From NCBI GenBank assembly GCA_036675265.1, contig JAKFFJ010000064.1, positions 22,689 through 86,688 on the forward strand: a stretch of 64,000 nucleotides of DNA, in the 5' to 3' direction. This DNA is from CAMPJU01 sp036675265 (GTDB taxonomy: Bacteria > Pseudomonadota > Gammaproteobacteria > Xanthomonadales > Xanthomonadaceae). Made by a program: the position numbers and the translations under genes. Positions 7,611 to 15,091 of the stretch are shown here, piece after piece (the first letter of the stretch is position 1; every line of letters begins with the position of its first letter). The notes below the pieces were generated by a model. That model was given only the letters and a program-made list of their open reading frames with translations. It ran no database searches and had not been told where the DNA came from.

Positions 7611-8542
7611 CGGGCCTTGGCGGGCCCGTCGCAGGCGCTGCAGATGCGCTCGACCGTGTAGCCGCGCTCGCGCAGTCCCTGCACGACGCCATCCTCGCCG
7701 AGCAGGTGCAGCGCGCCGACGACCACCAGCGTGTCCGCGCCGCCCGGCGCTTCCAGCCTGGCGGCCAGCTTCGGCAGCCAGGCCTGGTTGCGGTCGACGT
7801 TGATCCGGCGGTACAGCTGCGGGAACTCGCGCCGCATGTCCGCCACGAGCCCGTTCCAGAGCGCCTCGGCACGGCCCGCGCGCCAGTCCGCGTGCAGGCG
7901 TTCGAGCTGGTCGCTGCCACCGGAGGCGTCCTCCAGCGCGTCGGCCAGCAACTGCACCTGTTCGCCGGGATCCATGCCGTCGAACAGGGCGACTTGCTGC
8001 GCGCCGGTTTCCAGCCCGCCGACCGGCTTGCCGGCTTTGGCCGCAAGCGCCATGAAGTGGCGATCGAGTCCCAGCTCGGCATCCAGCCCCACCGACGCCA
8101 TCTGCAGCAGCGACACGGTGAGCCCGGCGAACCACGGCTCGAAGCGCTGCAGCACGTCCGCGTCGATCGGTGTGCCCGGCGGCTGTGCGGCCGCCCAGGC
8201 GTCGAGCTTCGCGGCAAGCTCGGGACCGATCTGTGCGTCCAGCGTCGTGCCGTCCGTGCGCAGGCCGGCCTGCAGCATGCTGGCCGCGAGGGCCGGCGAT
8301 TCCATTTCCGCCGGCGAGAGTTCGAACAGGAGCGATTCCGCATCCGCCAGCGCGGCGTCCACGTCCTTCGACAAGGGATAGTCGCCGGGCTTGAGCAGGT
8401 GGAACGAACCGAGCAGGTACAGGGCGTTGTCGCCGTCGGACACCTTCCAGAGCAGCGGCACCGGCGGCGGCGACGCGGCCTGCGCGATCGGCGTGGCGAC
8501 CGCGAGCAGCGTGGACAGCACCAACAGCGGCAACTTGCGCAT
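7607..8542 (-). CDS. TraB/GumN family exported protein
   Basis: A 311-residue member of the TraB/PrgY/GumN superfamily, whose bacterial members are often of unknown function and whose fold is proposed to be a metalloprotease. Both hallmark GxxH motifs are present: GSFH at residues 45-48 and GALH at 276-279, with the conserved Glu-rich segment between them. A signal peptide (MRKLPLLVLSTLLAVATPIAQA) points to the periplasm. The upstream extension to 8662 is rejected because it has no signal sequence. The stop overlaps the sulfotransferase start by four bases; the DUF1684 gene lies 16 bases upstream. Confidence 0.85.
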   Translation of the reverse strand: MRKLPLLVLSTLLAVATPIAQAASPPPVPLLWKVSDGDNALYLLGSFHLLKPGDYPLSKDVDAALADAESLLFELSPAEMESPALAASMLQAGLRTDGTTLDAQIGPELAAKLDAWAAAQPPGTPIDADVLQRFEPWFAGLTVSLLQMASVGLDAELGLDRHFMALAAKAGKPVGGLETGAQQVALFDGMDPGEQVQLLADALEDASGGSDQLERLHADWRAGRAEALWNGLVADMRREFPQLYRRINVDRNQAWLPKLAARLEAPGGADTLVVVGALHLLGEDGVVQGLRERGYTVERICSACDGPAKAR

Positions 8543-8558
8543 GCGAATTCCCCGAAGG

Positions 8559-9512
8559 TCAGTGGCCGGCGGACGCATAGGCCTTCTCGCCGGCGGTGAT
8601 CGCCAGGTCCAGGCGGTTTTCCGGCGGAGGCAGCGGGCAGGTGGCGAAGGCGGTGAAGGCACAGGGCGGGTTGTAGGCGCGGTTGAAGTCCACCGTCACG
8701 CGACCGTCGGCGCCGGGCCTGGGCACGTACAGGTAGCGGCCGGCGCTGTAGCTGCCATGGCCGCTGGTGCGATCGGCGAAGATCAGGAACAGCTCGTCGC
8801 CGCCTTCGTCCAGCGCCTCGATCCGGTAGTCGCGCCCGTCGCGTTCGAACACCACCACGCCGGGATTGGCCATGTCGTCCAGCGACCCGATGATGTTCGC
8901 GATCGGCATCGTGCGCCCGTCCGGGTGCGGCTCGAAGCGTGCATCGACCACCCAGTCGCGCCCGCCGGGCCAGTGGTCGATCCGGGTGAAGCCGGTGCGC
9001 GTGGGCGCGTCGGCGTGCTTGACGCGCAGCGCCAGCCGGCCGTCCCGTTCGATGACCGTGGCGCGCCCCTTGCCGGCGTCGAACGACAGCACGCTTGCCC
9101 CGCCGGGGTCGGCGTCCGTGCGCAGCGGCGCCGCGCCGGCCAGCGGCGCGTCGTCGAGCTGCAGACCGTCGGCACCGGGGTCGGGCGTGAACACCACCGC
9201 GCCGTCGTCGTTGCGCAACACGCCCAGGTGCGCGGGCCCCATGGCGATGCGGATGCCGTTGTCCTCGTCGCTGCCGACGCGGTGCGCACCCCGCTCGATC
9301 CAGTGCAGCCCGACCAGGCTGGCCCAGCCGTCGGGGGCCAGCAGGCGCTCGCGGCGCGTGTCGCGCCACGCCCGCTGGTCCGCCTCGAACGCGGCCTGCG
9401 CGGCGGCCTGGGCCGCATCGGCGTCGGCGTCGGTTTCCTCCTCCATCCGGTCACACCCTCCCGGCACCACGGCCGACAACAGCAGGATCGGCACCAGCAG
9501 CCACGTCTTCAT
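8559..9512 (-). CDS. DUF1684 family exported protein
   Basis: A 317-residue DUF1684 protein, a family of unknown function. The C-terminal family signature is clear: NPPCAFT followed by CPLPPPENRL and IxAGEK near residues 281-310. The N-terminus MKTWLLVPILLLSAVVPGGC ends in a cysteine and may be a lipoprotein signal, although the residue at -3 is proline, which is unusual. An acidic linker (EEETDADADAA) follows. The start overlaps the mutL stop (TGATG), so it is coupled to mutL. Nothing in the sequence defines its role. Confidence 0.8.
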   Translation of the reverse strand: MKTWLLVPILLLSAVVPGGCDRMEEETDADADAAQAAAQAAFEADQRAWRDTRRERLLAPDGWASLVGLHWIERGAHRVGSDEDNGIRIAMGPAHLGVLRNDDGAVVFTPDPGADGLQLDDAPLAGAAPLRTDADPGGASVLSFDAGKGRATVIERDGRLALRVKHADAPTRTGFTRIDHWPGGRDWVVDARFEPHPDGRTMPIANIIGSLDDMANPGVVVFERDGRDYRIEALDEGGDELFLIFADRTSGHGSYSAGRYLYVPRPGADGRVTVDFNRAYNPPCAFTAFATCPLPPPENRLDLAITAGEKAYASAGH

Positions 9513-11335
9513 CAGCGCCCCCTCAGGAACCAGCGGTCGATCTCGGCCAGCGTGAAGCGCGCCCACGTCGGGCGGCCATGGTTGCATTGCCCGGAGCGTT
9601 CGGTGGCTTCCATCTCGCGCAGCAATGCATTCATCTCGGGAACCGTCAGCCGGCGGTTGGCGCGCACGGCACCGTGGCAGGCCATCGTCGAAAGCAGTTC
9701 GTCGCGGGTCGCCGCGACGCGCCGCGTCTGGCCGTGCTCGCGCAGGTCGGCCAGGACGTCGCGCAGCAGCGCCTCGATGTCGCCGTGGGCCAGCAAGGCG
9801 GGCACGCTGCGGAGTGCGAGCGCCTGCGGCCCGGCGCGGGTGACCTCGAACCCCAGCGCCGCGAGCGTCTCCGCCTCGCGTTCGGCGACGTCCGCCTCCC
9901 GCTCGGAGACCGCGAGCGTCGCGGGCACCAGCAGCGGCTGCGTGCGCAGGCCCTGCCCGTCGTGGGCGGTCTTGAGTTTCTCGTAGCCGATGCGCTCGTG
10001 GGCGGCGTGCATGTCGACGACGACCAGGCCCTCCGCGTTCTCGGCCAGGATGTAGATGCCGTGGAGCTGCGCGATGGCGAAGCCCAGTGGCGGGATGTCG
10101 GTGCGCGCCTCGCCGGAAGGTTCCTGGCTGCCGAGATCGTCGTTGCGGCCGTAGAGCGCGTCGTAACCGCGGAGCGCCTCGGCGACCTGGAGGCCGAGGG
10201 GGCCCTGGTGGCCGGATTGTTCACTGTGGGAGCCGCCATGGCGGCGAAGCTCGGGCGAAGCGCTCGCCGCCATGGCCGCTCCCACAGGGGCGTAGGCGGC
10301 GCCTGCATGGGCTTCGGCACCGGCGCGCGTGCCGGCCAGCGCCTCGTGCAGCGTGCGATAGGTGAAGTCGTGCACCAGGCGCGCGTCGCGGAAGCGGACC
10401 TCGTGCTTGGCCGGGTGCACGTTGGCATCCACGCGCCGCGGGTCGAGTTCCAGGAACAGGACGTACGCGGGCTGGCGGCCGTGGAACAGCACGTCCGCAT
10501 AGGCCTGCTTCACCGCGTGCGCGATGCTGCGGTCGCGCACCGCGCGGCCGTTGACGTACAGGTACTGCTGGTCGGTCGTGGCGCGGTTGTAGGCGGGCCG
10601 TGCGATCCAGCCATGCAGGCGCAGGCCCGCGCCGGCGTGGTCGACATGCATCGCGTTGGCGGCGAACGCATCGCCCAGCGTTTCGCGCAACCGGGCATCG
10701 GACAGCAGCGCCTGCTCGAGCATGTCCTCGCCCTCGCCCTTCCAGCGGCGCGACGGCTTGCCGTTGTGCGACACCCGCAGCTCGACGTCCGGACGGGCCA
10801 GCGCCAGCGAGCGCAGCCAGTCCTCGATGTGCCCGAGCTCGGTGCGTTCTGCCCGAAGGAACTTGCGGCGCGCCGGCACGTTGTAGAACAGCTCGCGCAC
10901 CTCGACCGTGGTGCCGCGCGGATGCTGCCGCGGCGCGACGTCGGCGACGCGCCCGCCTTCGACCGACAGCGCCGCGCCATGCGCGTCAGCTTCGCGGCGC
11001 GAGGCGAGCAGGAACCGGCTGACCGACGCGATGGACGGCAACGCCTCGCCGCGGAACCCGAGCGTGGCGACGCCTTCCAGGTCGTCGAGCGAGGCGATCT
11101 TGCTGGTGGCGTGGCGCTGCACCGCGAGCACGAGTTCGTCGGCCGGGATGCCCGCGCCGTCGTCTCGCACGCGCACCAGGCGGATGCCCCCCTCCTCCAG
11201 GTCGATGTCGACCCGCCGGGCACCCGCGTCGAGGGCGTTTTCCACCAGTTCCTTGACCACCGACGCCGGGCGCTCGACGACCTCGCCGGCGGCGATCTGG
11301 TTCACGAGCGTGTCGGGGAGGGCGCGGATCGGCAC
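9512..11335 (-). CDS. mutL: DNA mismatch repair protein MutL (endonuclease type)
   Basis: Links mismatch recognition by MutS to strand excision. The 607-residue protein has the N-terminal GHKL ATPase motifs: AAGEVVERPASVVKELVENA, then DDGAGI, then TLGFRGEAL. The C-terminal dimerisation domain contains the metal-dependent endonuclease motif DMHAAHERIGYE (residues 441-452, matching DQHAx2Ex4E). It also has ACHGAVRAN and CNHGRP near the C-terminus. These are found in species lacking MutH. The start is GTG (11335), as required by PIRALPDTLVNQI. A REP2 palindrome (10224-10287) is translated in frame in the flexible linker, about residues 350-371. It is downstream of the amidase gene and overlaps the DUF1684 start. 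Confidence 0.96.
   Translation of the reverse strand: MPIRALPDTLVNQIAAGEVVERPASVVKELVENALDAGARRVDIDLEEGGIRLVRVRDDGAGIPADELVLAVQRHATSKIASLDDLEGVATLGFRGEALPSIASVSRFLLASRREADAHGAALSVEGGRVADVAPRQHPRGTTVEVRELFYNVPARRKFLRAERTELGHIEDWLRSLALARPDVELRVSHNGKPSRRWKGEGEDMLEQALLSDARLRETLGDAFAANAMHVDHAGAGLRLHGWIARPAYNRATTDQQYLYVNGRAVRDRSIAHAVKQAYADVLFHGRQPAYVLFLELDPRRVDANVHPAKHEVRFRDARLVHDFTYRTLHEALAGTRAGAEAHAGAAYAPVGAAMAASASPELRRHGGSHSEQSGHQGPLGLQVAEALRGYDALYGRNDDLGSQEPSGEARTDIPPLGFAIAQLHGIYILAENAEGLVVVDMHAAHERIGYEKLKTAHDGQGLRTQPLLVPATLAVSEREADVAEREAETLAALGFEVTRAGPQALALRSVPALLAHGDIEALLRDVLADLREHGQTRRVAATRDELLSTMACHGAVRANRRLTVPEMNALLREMEATERSGQCNHGRPTWARFTLAEIDRWFLRGR
10224..10287. repeat. REP2 palindromic element inserted in mutL
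   Basis: TGTGGGAGCCGCCATGGCGGC and GCCGCCATGGCCGCTCCCACA form near-perfect inverted arms around a short spacer. The element is wholly inside the mutL reading frame and is read as a Gly/Ala/Ser/His-rich linker. The same family lies at 11352 and 62297 between genes. Confidence 0.85.
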
Positions 11336-11351
11336 GGGCCCATCGTATCCG

Positions 11352-11404
11352 CTGTGGGAGCCGGCATGCCGGCGAAGCGCTTCGCCGCCGTGGCGGCTCC
11401 CACA
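11352..11404. repeat. REP2 palindromic element, amidase-mutL
   Basis: CTGTGGGAGCCGGCATGCCGGC paired with GCCGCCGTGGCGGCTCCCAC fills the gap between the amidase stop and the mutL start. It could form a stem-loop in the shared transcript. Confidence 0.85.
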
Positions 11405-11411
11405 AGGTTCC

Positions 11412-12911
11412 CTAATGGCTGCCGGCGGCGATGCCGACGCCGACGCCGGCGCCACCCTGGGCGGCGCGCAGGGCGTACAGCGTGCCCGGAGGCGGCTGGC
11501 GCTCGAAATAGATGTTGATGCCGTCGAGCACCGCGCTGGCCAGCTTGCGCTGGAACGCCGGGTCGCCCAGGCGCTGCTCTTCTGCGGGATTGGAGATGAA
11601 GGCCGTCTCGACCAGCATCGACGGCATGTCCGCGGTGCGCAGCACGGCGAAGTTGGCGCGCTCGATGTCGCGCTTGTGGATGTTGCCCACCCGCTGCAGG
11701 CCGGCGAGCACCTGCGACGCCGCGTCCTCGGACGCGCGCATGTTGCCGCTCTGGGTGAGGTCGAGCAGCACGGAGTTGAGGGTGTTGCTGGCCTGCGCGA
11801 CGCGCACGCCGCCGATGAGGTCGGCCGCGTTCTCCTTGTCGGCCAGCCAGCGCGCGCGCTGCGACGACGCGCCCTTGAGCGAGAGCACGTACACGGAGGA
11901 ACCGTCGGCGCTGCGGTTTTCCGCGGCGTCGGCGTGGATCGAGACGAAGATGTCCGCGTCGGCTTCCCGCGCCAGTCGCGCCCGCTTGTAGAGCGGGATG
12001 AACACATCGGCGTCGCGGGTCAGGTACGCCTTCAGTCCGGGCGTCGCGTTGATCTGGCGCGCCAGCTCGCGGCTGATGGCGAGGGTGACGTCCTTCTCGC
12101 GGCGGCCGCCCTTGCCGATCGCCCCGGGATCCTGCCCGCCATGCCCGGCATCGATGGCGATGACCAGCGGGCGCGCCGGCTGCCGCGGCTCCGGGCGCGG
12201 CGGCGGCGCCGATGCGACCTGCTGCCGCGGCGGTTGCCTCACCGGTGCGGGGACACCGGTCGCAACGGTCGCGGGCACCTGCACGGTCGCGGTCGCCGCG
12301 GGGGGTTCGACGGCCGGCGGCTTCGCCGGTGGCCGCACATCCGGCAGCCGTGCGATCAGCCGCGCGGTCGCGGCCGCCGATGCGGCCGCGGGATCGACGG
12401 CAGGCGTCCCTGCAGCGTCCGCCTTGCCGGTGAGGATGGCCGCGGCGAGTGCCGCCTCGTCGCGCGTGGGCGGCGCGGGCACCGTCGCCACCGTCGCTTT
12501 CGCGGGGCCGTCGCCCGGCCATTCGAGCACCAGCCGCTGGCCGCCGGGTGTCGATTCCAGGCGTGGTTCCAGCACCGCGACGGGGGCGGCCAGGTCGAAC
12601 ACGATGCGGGTCGTCCCGGGGACCGGGTGGCCGGTGCGCACGGCGCGGACCAGCCCCTGGCCCGATGGCAGCGCCAGGCGCGATGGCAGGGCCACCCCGG
12701 CCAGGTCGACGACCAGCCGATCGGGGCCCGCGAGCGTGAGCAGGGAGTACTCCGCCGGCACGTCCAGCAGGATCTCGGCGCGCGTGCCGGTCGGGCCGGT
12801 GGCGACGCTCATCCCCTTGATTTCCTTGGCGAATGCAGGCGAAGCGAGCAGCACGACGGACAGCATGGCGCCGCCGAAGATTCGCCACAGGCTCGTTGCC
12901 ATGGTTCGCAT
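11412..12911 (-). CDS. amiB: N-acetylmuramoyl-L-alanine amidase (AMIN + Amidase_3)
   Basis: Cleaves the amide bond between MurNAc and the stem peptide to split septal peptidoglycan in the periplasm. The 499-residue protein has a signal peptide ending near PAFA-K (28), an AMIN targeting domain (about 33-135) and a long Ala/Pro-rich linker. The C-terminal zinc amidase has DAGHGGQDPG near residue 254, FVSIHADA, and the Glu-containing LVETAFISNP. There is no LysM tail, unlike E. coli AmiB. The order nnr-tsaE-amidase-mutL is the same as in E. coli, which supports the amiB assignment; amiC would be an equally usual label. The start could instead be the ATG at 12902. Confidence 0.93.
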   Translation of the reverse strand: MRTMATSLWRIFGGAMLSVVLLASPAFAKEIKGMSVATGPTGTRAEILLDVPAEYSLLTLAGPDRLVVDLAGVALPSRLALPSGQGLVRAVRTGHPVPGTTRIVFDLAAPVAVLEPRLESTPGGQRLVLEWPGDGPAKATVATVPAPPTRDEAALAAAILTGKADAAGTPAVDPAAASAAATARLIARLPDVRPPAKPPAVEPPAATATVQVPATVATGVPAPVRQPPRQQVASAPPPRPEPRQPARPLVIAIDAGHGGQDPGAIGKGGRREKDVTLAISRELARQINATPGLKAYLTRDADVFIPLYKRARLAREADADIFVSIHADAAENRSADGSSVYVLSLKGASSQRARWLADKENAADLIGGVRVAQASNTLNSVLLDLTQSGNMRASEDAASQVLAGLQRVGNIHKRDIERANFAVLRTADMPSMLVETAFISNPAEEQRLGDPAFQRKLASAVLDGINIYFERQPPPGTLYALRAAQGGAGVGVGIAAGSH

Positions 12912-12990
12912 GTGCCGGATTCAAGCACCAACCAGCCGGGGCGTCAAGCCGATTTTCCCTTATGAATCCGGGGCCTGTGGCGACTTCCTG

Positions 12991-13491
12991 TCAGCGGGGC
13001 GCAGGAAGGTCCCGCAACTGGCCTTCCTGAACGAGCCGGGCCAGCCAGGCCGTGCCGGCCGCCGTCCCTGCCGCCAGCGCGGCGTCCCGGCCGTGGCCGG
13101 CGATCGCCAGGGAGACCTGGAGGTCGGCGCCGGGCAGCGCACGTGCCCCGCGTTCGGGCCATTCGACCAGCCAGAGCGCGGCGTCGGCACCGTCCAGCCC
13201 GAGGAATTCGAGTTCGCCGGCGTCGCCGATGCGGTACAGGTCCAGGTGCAGCGCTTCCGCGCCGTCCGCAAGCGCGTAGCGCTCGACCAGCGTGTAGGTC
13301 GGGCTGCGGATCGCACCCGCCACGCCCAGCGCGCGCAGCCACGCGCGTGCGAGCGTCGACTTGCCCGCGCCGAGGTCGCCGCGCAGGTGCACCACGGCCG
13401 GCGCGGGCGCGGTGGCCGCCAGCGCGGCGGCCAGCCGTGCGGTCGCCTCGGCATCGGGCAGGTGCAGGCGCACCGCCCCGTCGTCCGTCAC
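12991..13491 (-). CDS. tsaE: tRNA threonylcarbamoyladenosine biosynthesis ATPase TsaE
   Basis: ATPase partner of TsaB/TsaD in making t6A at position 37 of ANN-decoding tRNAs. The 166-residue protein carries the P-loop GDLGAGKST (38-46), the family motif SPTYTLVERY and the LDLYRI segment with its conserved aspartate. The start is GTG at 13491, overlapping the nnr stop (GTGA at 13488-13491), so translation is coupled to nnr. The longer open frame upstream of it is a shadow of nnr. The amidase gene follows after 79 bases. Confidence 0.94.
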   Translation of the reverse strand: MTDDGAVRLHLPDAEATARLAAALAATAPAPAVVHLRGDLGAGKSTLARAWLRALGVAGAIRSPTYTLVERYALADGAEALHLDLYRIGDAGELEFLGLDGADAALWLVEWPERGARALPGADLQVSLAIAGHGRDAALAAGTAAGTAWLARLVQEGQLRDLPAPR

Positions 13492-15068
13492 GACTCCGTC
13501 CCGGGATTGGCCAGGCGGCGCAACCACGGCAACAGGTCGGACGGCAGCATGCCGCGCTGTCCATGGTCGCGGGCCGCACTGTCGCCGGCGCCCGCGTGCA
13601 ACGCGACCCCGGCGCTGGCGGCGGCGATCGGCGCGAGGCCCTGCGCGCGCAGCGCGGCGACGATGCCGGTGAGCAGGTCGCCCATGCCGGCAACCGCCAT
13701 GCCCGGGTTGCCCGCATCGAGGATCCGCGGCGGGCGTCCAGGTGCAGCCACGACCGTTCCCGCGCCCTTGAGCACCACCACGACGTCGTGCCGGACGCAC
13801 AGCGCGCGCGCCGCCTCGAACCGGTCGGCCTGCACCCGGCGCGCATCGGTGCCGAGCAGGTTCGCCGCCTCGCCCGGGTGCGGGGTGAGGATCGTGCCCG
13901 GCGGCAGCGGGCGCGGCCGCGCGGCGAGCAGGTTGAGCGCGTCGGCGTCCAGCACCAGCGGCTTGCCGGCCGCCAGCGCGGCGCCGAACATCACGCGCCC
14001 CCACGGCTCGGTGCCCAGGCCGGGCCCGAGCGCGACCACGTCGGCGCGGTCGAGCAGGTCCGCGACGTCGGCCACGCGCTCGACGCCGTGGCCCATCGCC
14101 TCGGGCCGCCGCGCGAGCAGCGCGGGCAGGTGCGCGGCGCGCGTGGCGACTTCCACGAGGCCGGCACCGGCCCGCATCGCCGCCTCGGCGCAGAGGATCA
14201 CCGCGCCGCCGCGGCCATGGTCGCCGCCGATGCACAGCACGCGCCCGAACTGGCCCTTGTGGGCGTCGCGCTGCCGCGGTTGCAGCCAGCGGCGCAACTG
14301 CGCGGGCGACAGCAGTTCGGCGACGGCGCCCTCCTCGGCCAGCAATTCGGGCGCGAGGTCCAGCGGCGCGAGCTCGAGCGCGCCGGCGAGGTCCAGCGCC
14401 GGGCCGGTGCGCAGGCCCGCTTTCGGCGCGATGAATTCCAGCGTGCGCGTCGCGCGCACCGCGGCGCCGGGCGCACTGGCGCGCGACACGTCCACGCCGC
14501 TGGGCACGTCCAGCGACAGGCGCGGCGCGGGGTGCAGGTTGATGGCGTCGATGAGGCGCGCGGCCTCCGCCTCGGGCGCACGGTCCAGGCCGATGCCGAA
14601 CAACGCGTCGACGACGAGGTCGGCCGGCGGGAGCATGCCGTTCAACGATGTGCCGTCGAACACCTGCGGCTTGCCGCCGCGGCCGAGGCAATCCTCGAGC
14701 GCGCGCCGGGCGAGTTCGCCACGGGGTTCGTCTCCTGCCAGGAACACGAGCCTCACGTCGCGCCCGGCGTCGAGCGCGTAGCGCGCCAGCACGTAGCCGT
14801 CGCCGCCGTTGTTGCCGGGGCCGCACACCACCACGATCCGTTGCGCCTGCGGCCAGTGGCGCAGCGCGCAGCGCCAGCCCGCACGCCCGGCGCGGCGCAT
14901 CAGTTCGAATGGATCGCCGCCCTGCAGCGCGGCGGCGCGCGCCTCGATCCGGCGCAGCGAGGCGGCGTCGTGCAGGGCGGGCAACGGCCCGCGCGCGGGA
15001 TCGTGCAGCGCCGGGCGCGGCGCCATCGCCGCGGGCACCGCCGCGGTGGTTGCCCGGGTCGAATTCAT
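13488..15068 (-). CDS. nnr: Bifunctional NAD(P)H-hydrate epimerase/dehydratase
   Basis: Repairs damaged NAD(P)H hydrates. The 526-residue protein fuses the YjeF_N epimerase, with the nucleotide-binding motif GPGNNGGDG at 83-91 and VDALFGIGL, to the C-terminal ADP-dependent dehydratase of the ribokinase fold. The latter has KGQFGRVLCIGGD, TPHPGEAANLLG and the catalytic GMAVAGMGDLLTGI. The order queG divergent from nnr-tsaE matches E. coli. The ATG at 15068 is preceded by a -10-like TAGAAT only seven bases away, predicting a leaderless transcript; an internal ATG at 15026 is the alternative start. Confidence 0.95.
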   Translation of the reverse strand: MNSTRATTAAVPAAMAPRPALHDPARGPLPALHDAASLRRIEARAAALQGGDPFELMRRAGRAGWRCALRHWPQAQRIVVVCGPGNNGGDGYVLARYALDAGRDVRLVFLAGDEPRGELARRALEDCLGRGGKPQVFDGTSLNGMLPPADLVVDALFGIGLDRAPEAEAARLIDAINLHPAPRLSLDVPSGVDVSRASAPGAAVRATRTLEFIAPKAGLRTGPALDLAGALELAPLDLAPELLAEEGAVAELLSPAQLRRWLQPRQRDAHKGQFGRVLCIGGDHGRGGAVILCAEAAMRAGAGLVEVATRAAHLPALLARRPEAMGHGVERVADVADLLDRADVVALGPGLGTEPWGRVMFGAALAAGKPLVLDADALNLLAARPRPLPPGTILTPHPGEAANLLGTDARRVQADRFEAARALCVRHDVVVVLKGAGTVVAAPGRPPRILDAGNPGMAVAGMGDLLTGIVAALRAQGLAPIAAASAGVALHAGAGDSAARDHGQRGMLPSDLLPWLRRLANPGTES

Positions 15069-15075
15069 GGGCGCG

Positions 15076-15085
15076 ATTCTATACT
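15076..15085. promoter_or_regulatory. Overlapping divergent -10 boxes, nnr and queG
   Basis: The 23-base gap between the nnr and queG start codons holds TATACT on the plus strand (15080-15085, six bases before the queG ATG). It also holds TAGAAT on the minus strand (15081-15076, seven bases before the nnr ATG). Both would start transcription at or next to the ATG. No consensus -35 is visible on either side. Confidence 0.5.
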
Positions 15086-15091
15086 TGCGCG

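Noticed and set aside
5734..9369. Minus-strand open frame of 1211 codons
   Set aside because: It is a shadow of the DUF1684, TraB-like and sulfotransferase genes in another frame; no domain or plausible start.
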